Assembly (NCBI RefSeq): GCF_016055185.1
Contig: NZ_JAECVR010000007.1
Location: forward strand, 62,001 to 126,000
DNA from: Paenactinomyces guangxiensis
GTDB lineage: Bacteria; Bacillota; Bacilli; Thermoactinomycetales; Thermoactinomycetaceae
Reading direction: 5' to 3'
Length of the DNA: 64,000 nucleotides
Of the stretch, positions 62,012-64,000 are shown in pieces (the first letter of the stretch is position 1; each line of letters opens with the position of its first letter). The position numbers and the translations under genes were made by a program. Below the pieces are notes generated by a model. The model ran no database searches. It was not told where the DNA came from and saw only the letters and a list, made by a program, of their open reading frames with translations.

Positions 62012-62242
62012 GCTGACACTCTCCTTTATATTGTGCCGGTATACTTACCATTATAGATCAATTTACACAGCTTGGAAACGAAATCCACTTTCTTCGTACA
62101 GTCAGGGATAAAGATAAAAGTTCGTTGTTCCAATGCTTATTTTCCCTTATGACACTGAACTGAGGGAGATAAGCAATTTTTAAACCGGCTCTAACAACTT
62201 CTATATGATCATGCTGTTCATTTTAAAACTGATTCATTCGAT

Positions 62243-63268
62243 TTAGCTTGAAGGCACTTTGATTTCACCATCGATGATTTTTTTCTTAAACTCTTCCACT
62301 TTCCGAAGTACTTCCGCTCTAACGTGCTTCTTCGTCTGATCTGAGATCCCTACTCCATTTTCTTTTAAGCCGTACTTTATTTCCTTGCCGGGTTGGTGCT
62401 TATTTTCTTTAATTGACTTCGTCACCTTGTAAACGGCGATATCAACCCGTTTAATCATTGAGCTGAGGGTGTGATCCGGTGCAAGTCTGGATTGATCCAT
62501 ATCAACCCCGATCGCCCAGTACTTTCCTTTTTCTCTTGTTTTCACTTCATCAAACAATCCTTTTCCAGTCCCGCCCGATGCGTGAAAAATGATGTCCACT
62601 CCCCGATTGTACAATGAACTGGCTAAAGACCGTCCTTTTGTTGAATCTGTAAAGCTTTCCGCATAGGCGACTTCCACTTTAGCTTTTGGATTGGATGCAT
62701 GAACACCAGCGGTATATCCGACTTCAAATTTTTTTATCAATGGAGAGCTGATTCCGCCCATAAATCCGACTTTATTTGTTTTCGTTGATAATCCGGCAAT
62801 CACTCCCATCAAAAAGGCACCCTCTTCTTCCTTAAATGTCACTGCAGTTACATTATTGGGGATATTCCCTCCTAAATCGGTGTCGACAATCCCAAATTGC
62901 ACATCTTTAAATTGATTCGCCACTTGACGAACCGCCTTATCCAGCTTAAAGCCGACCGCCCAGGTAATATCGCGCCTTTCCCGGGCAAAGCGGCTCAAAT
63001 TCGGGATATAATCTTCATCACGCCTTGACTCTAACGCCTTTATGTCTGCATCCAGGTCTCTTTTGGCTCTTTTAATTCCTTCCCAGGCTGTTTGGTTGAA
63101 AGATTCATCATTCAACCCCCCGGTATCAGTAACCATCGCAACTTTAAACCGATTTCCCTTATTTCCTTCGGTTTGTTTCTGGCCCGCTTGTCTCTGCGGA
63201 GGAGCACAGCCAATGGCCACAATGAACAGAATACAGAGGATTAGTGCCACCCATCCTTTTCCTCTCAT
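62243..63268 (-). CDS. BMP family lipoprotein, nucleoside-type ABC substrate-binding protein
   Basis: Extracellular binding protein of the Bmp/Med/NupN family; relatives bind nucleosides such as guanosine. The first 21 residues are a signal peptide ending in the lipobox FIVAIGC with Cys21. The ligand-binding domain opens VAMVTDTGGLNDESFNQTAWEG, characteristic of the family, and continues with GGTGKGLFDEV and IGVDMDQ. The ATG at 63266-63268 has AAAGAGGG upstream. The permease gene is 103 bases upstream but a terminator lies between, so the lipoprotein gene forms its own unit or is made by read-through. Confidence 0.93.
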   Translation of the reverse strand: MRGKGWVALILCILFIVAIGCAPPQRQAGQKQTEGNKGNRFKVAMVTDTGGLNDESFNQTAWEGIKRAKRDLDADIKALESRRDEDYIPNLSRFARERRDITWAVGFKLDKAVRQVANQFKDVQFGIVDTDLGGNIPNNVTAVTFKEEEGAFLMGVIAGLSTKTNKVGFMGGISSPLIKKFEVGYTAGVHASNPKAKVEVAYAESFTDSTKGRSLASSLYNRGVDIIFHASGGTGKGLFDEVKTREKGKYWAIGVDMDQSRLAPDHTLSSMIKRVDIAVYKVTKSIKENKHQPGKEIKYGLKENGVGISDQTKKHVRAEVLRKVEEFKKKIIDGEIKVPSS

Positions 63269-63323
63269 AAGATCCCTCTTTCAATCCTTAACATTTTCTG
63301 TGCTTTAGTATGACCCAAAACCA

Positions 63324-63355
63324 TAAAAAAAACCTTAGCCCAGGAGAGCTAAGGT
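63324..63355 (-). terminator. Terminator of the permease gene
   Basis: Stem ACCTTAGC (63332-63339) / GCTAAGGT (63348-63355) followed on the minus strand by eight U residues. Confidence 0.85.
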
Positions 63356-63370
63356 CTAAGAGGGAAGCGT

Positions 63371-64000
63371 TTAACGGCTTCCTTTTTCATATGGTTTCCC
63401 AACTGCTGCCGGTGCTTCGGCACGGCCTACAAATCCTGCCAGCGCCAGGATCGTTAAAACATAAGGCATCATATTGAGCACTTCACTGGGTACATATTTG
63501 GTCAAGTTGATCAGTTGTCCCGTAAGGGCCAGGGCAACCGAGAAGCCGAAAAAGGTAGCCGCACCCAGTACGCCAAATGGTCTCCACTTCCCGAAAATAA
63601 GAGCGGCAAGAGCAATAAATCCCTGTCCGGCTACTGTTGTCTGGTTAAACTCACTTCCAATGGAAATGGAGAGTCCAGCCCCGCCAATGGCTGCCAAAGC
63701 CCCACTGATGACAACCGCCACATAACGCATGGCAATCACGCTGACACCGGCTGTTTCCGCTGCCTGGGGATGTTCCCCAACGGCCCTTAATCTCATTCCG
63801 AACGGTGTCCGATAAAGAATGATATAGCTGACAATCACCAGTAAAATCGCAATATAAGTGGTTGGAAAAGTGTTAAACAGGGACGGTCCGATGACCGGTA
63901 TTTTACTGAGGCCCGGAATCATTATCTTTTCCAATTTATCCGGAACGACCGGAGTTTGTCCCGCACCATCATACAGCCTTTTAACCAGATAAACAGATAA
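63371..64000 (-). CDS. ABC transporter permease of the nucleoside/branched-chain type, N-terminus cut by the window edge
   Basis: Inner-membrane subunit of the same class as NupQ/YufQ, probably working with the BMP lipoprotein. The frame is open to base 64000, so the start lies outside; 209 C-terminal residues are visible. They contain several hydrophobic helices and the permease motif FGMRLRAVGEHPQAAETAGVSV, followed by GLSISIGSEFNQTTVAGQGFIALAALIFG (family blocks, given as positions about 60-125 of the visible part). The second permease and the ATPase of the transporter are expected further upstream. The lipoprotein gene usually comes first in such operons; here it follows the permeases. 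Confidence 0.9.
   Translation of the reverse strand, partial: LSVYLVKRLYDGAGQTPVVPDKLEKIMIPGLSKIPVIGPSLFNTFPTTYIAILLVIVSYIILYRTPFGMRLRAVGEHPQAAETAGVSVIAMRYVAVVISGALAAIGGAGLSISIGSEFNQTTVAGQGFIALAALIFGKWRPFGVLGAATFFGFSVALALTGQLINLTKYVPSEVLNMMPYVLTILALAGFVGRAEAPAAVGKPYEKGSR

Overview
The window is a block of chromosome from an endospore-forming member of the Bacillales (Firmicutes). The evidence is direct: CotE, SpoVK, SpoVS, RicA/YmcA, GlnR, a two-gene YmfF/YmfH M16 pair, YmfJ and YmfK are all present, with strong AGGAGG-type ribosome binding sites, many TTG and GTG starts, and U-tailed stem-loop terminators after most transcription units. From memory of the Bacillus subtilis map the gene order is the familiar ymfFHIJK-rodZ-pgsA-cinA-recA / rny-ymdB-spoVS-tdh-kbl / miaB-ricA-cotE-mutS-mutL / miaA-hfq-spoVK-hflX-ynbB-glnR-glnA order, read here on the minus strand. 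A Thermoactinomycetaceae-like or other deep Bacillales genome is my guess; the sequence alone does not settle the family.

Layout from left to right. 1-7.0 kb: 3'-truncated ammonium transporter with a GlnR/TnrA box, a YheC/YheD-glycosyltransferase fusion, dnaD, asnS and a CapA-like lipoprotein candidate. 7.1-17.4 kb: nitrogen control (glnA, glnR and their operator), DUF456 protein, ynbB, hflX, spoVK, hfq, miaA, an RsmJ-like methyltransferase and mutL. 17.4-24.2 kb: mutS, an amidoligase-like protein, cotE, ricA and miaB. 24.4-31.5 kb: an accessory insertion between miaB and kbl with a Gfo/Idh/MocA oxidoreductase, a LacI-type regulator with a palindromic operator, pepF, msrB and an FAD dehydrogenase. 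31.6-40.8 kb: kbl-tdh, xpt behind a guanine-type riboswitch, a YhfI-like MBL hydrolase, the two-subunit 2-oxoacid:ferredoxin oxidoreductase, an M19 dipeptidase, spoVS and ymdB. 40.8-47.7 kb: rny, then a repair cluster recA-recX-Mre11-like nuclease-split Rad50-like ATPase, with a LexA/DinR-type box ahead of recA. 47.8-51.9 kb: a DUF59/SufT-like protein (the only plus-strand gene here), a DEAD-box helicase, cinA, pgsA and a 57-codon leader ORF. 52.0-58.5 kb: four tandem RodZ-like HTH-membrane proteins, ymfK and ymfJ. 58.6-64 kb: ymfI, ymfH, ymfF, a BMP-family lipoprotein and a 5'-truncated nucleoside-type ABC permease.

Four things stand out. (1) Behind recA-recX lies a complete Mre11/Rad50-type machine whose ATPase is divided among three overlapping or abutting genes, cut at the zinc-hook apex, with no terminator visible between it and the SOS-type recA promoter. 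(2) RodZ, usually a single gene here, is present as four diverged tandem copies, and the units are separated by a repeated design in which the U-tract of one terminator supplies the TTGAC of the next promoter. (3) A small ORF with a strong ribosome binding site sits directly in front of pgsA. (4) Two peptide- or glycan-modifying proteins of the YheC/amidoligase kind lie among spore-coat genes. No tRNA, rRNA, CRISPR array, prophage or insertion sequence was seen.
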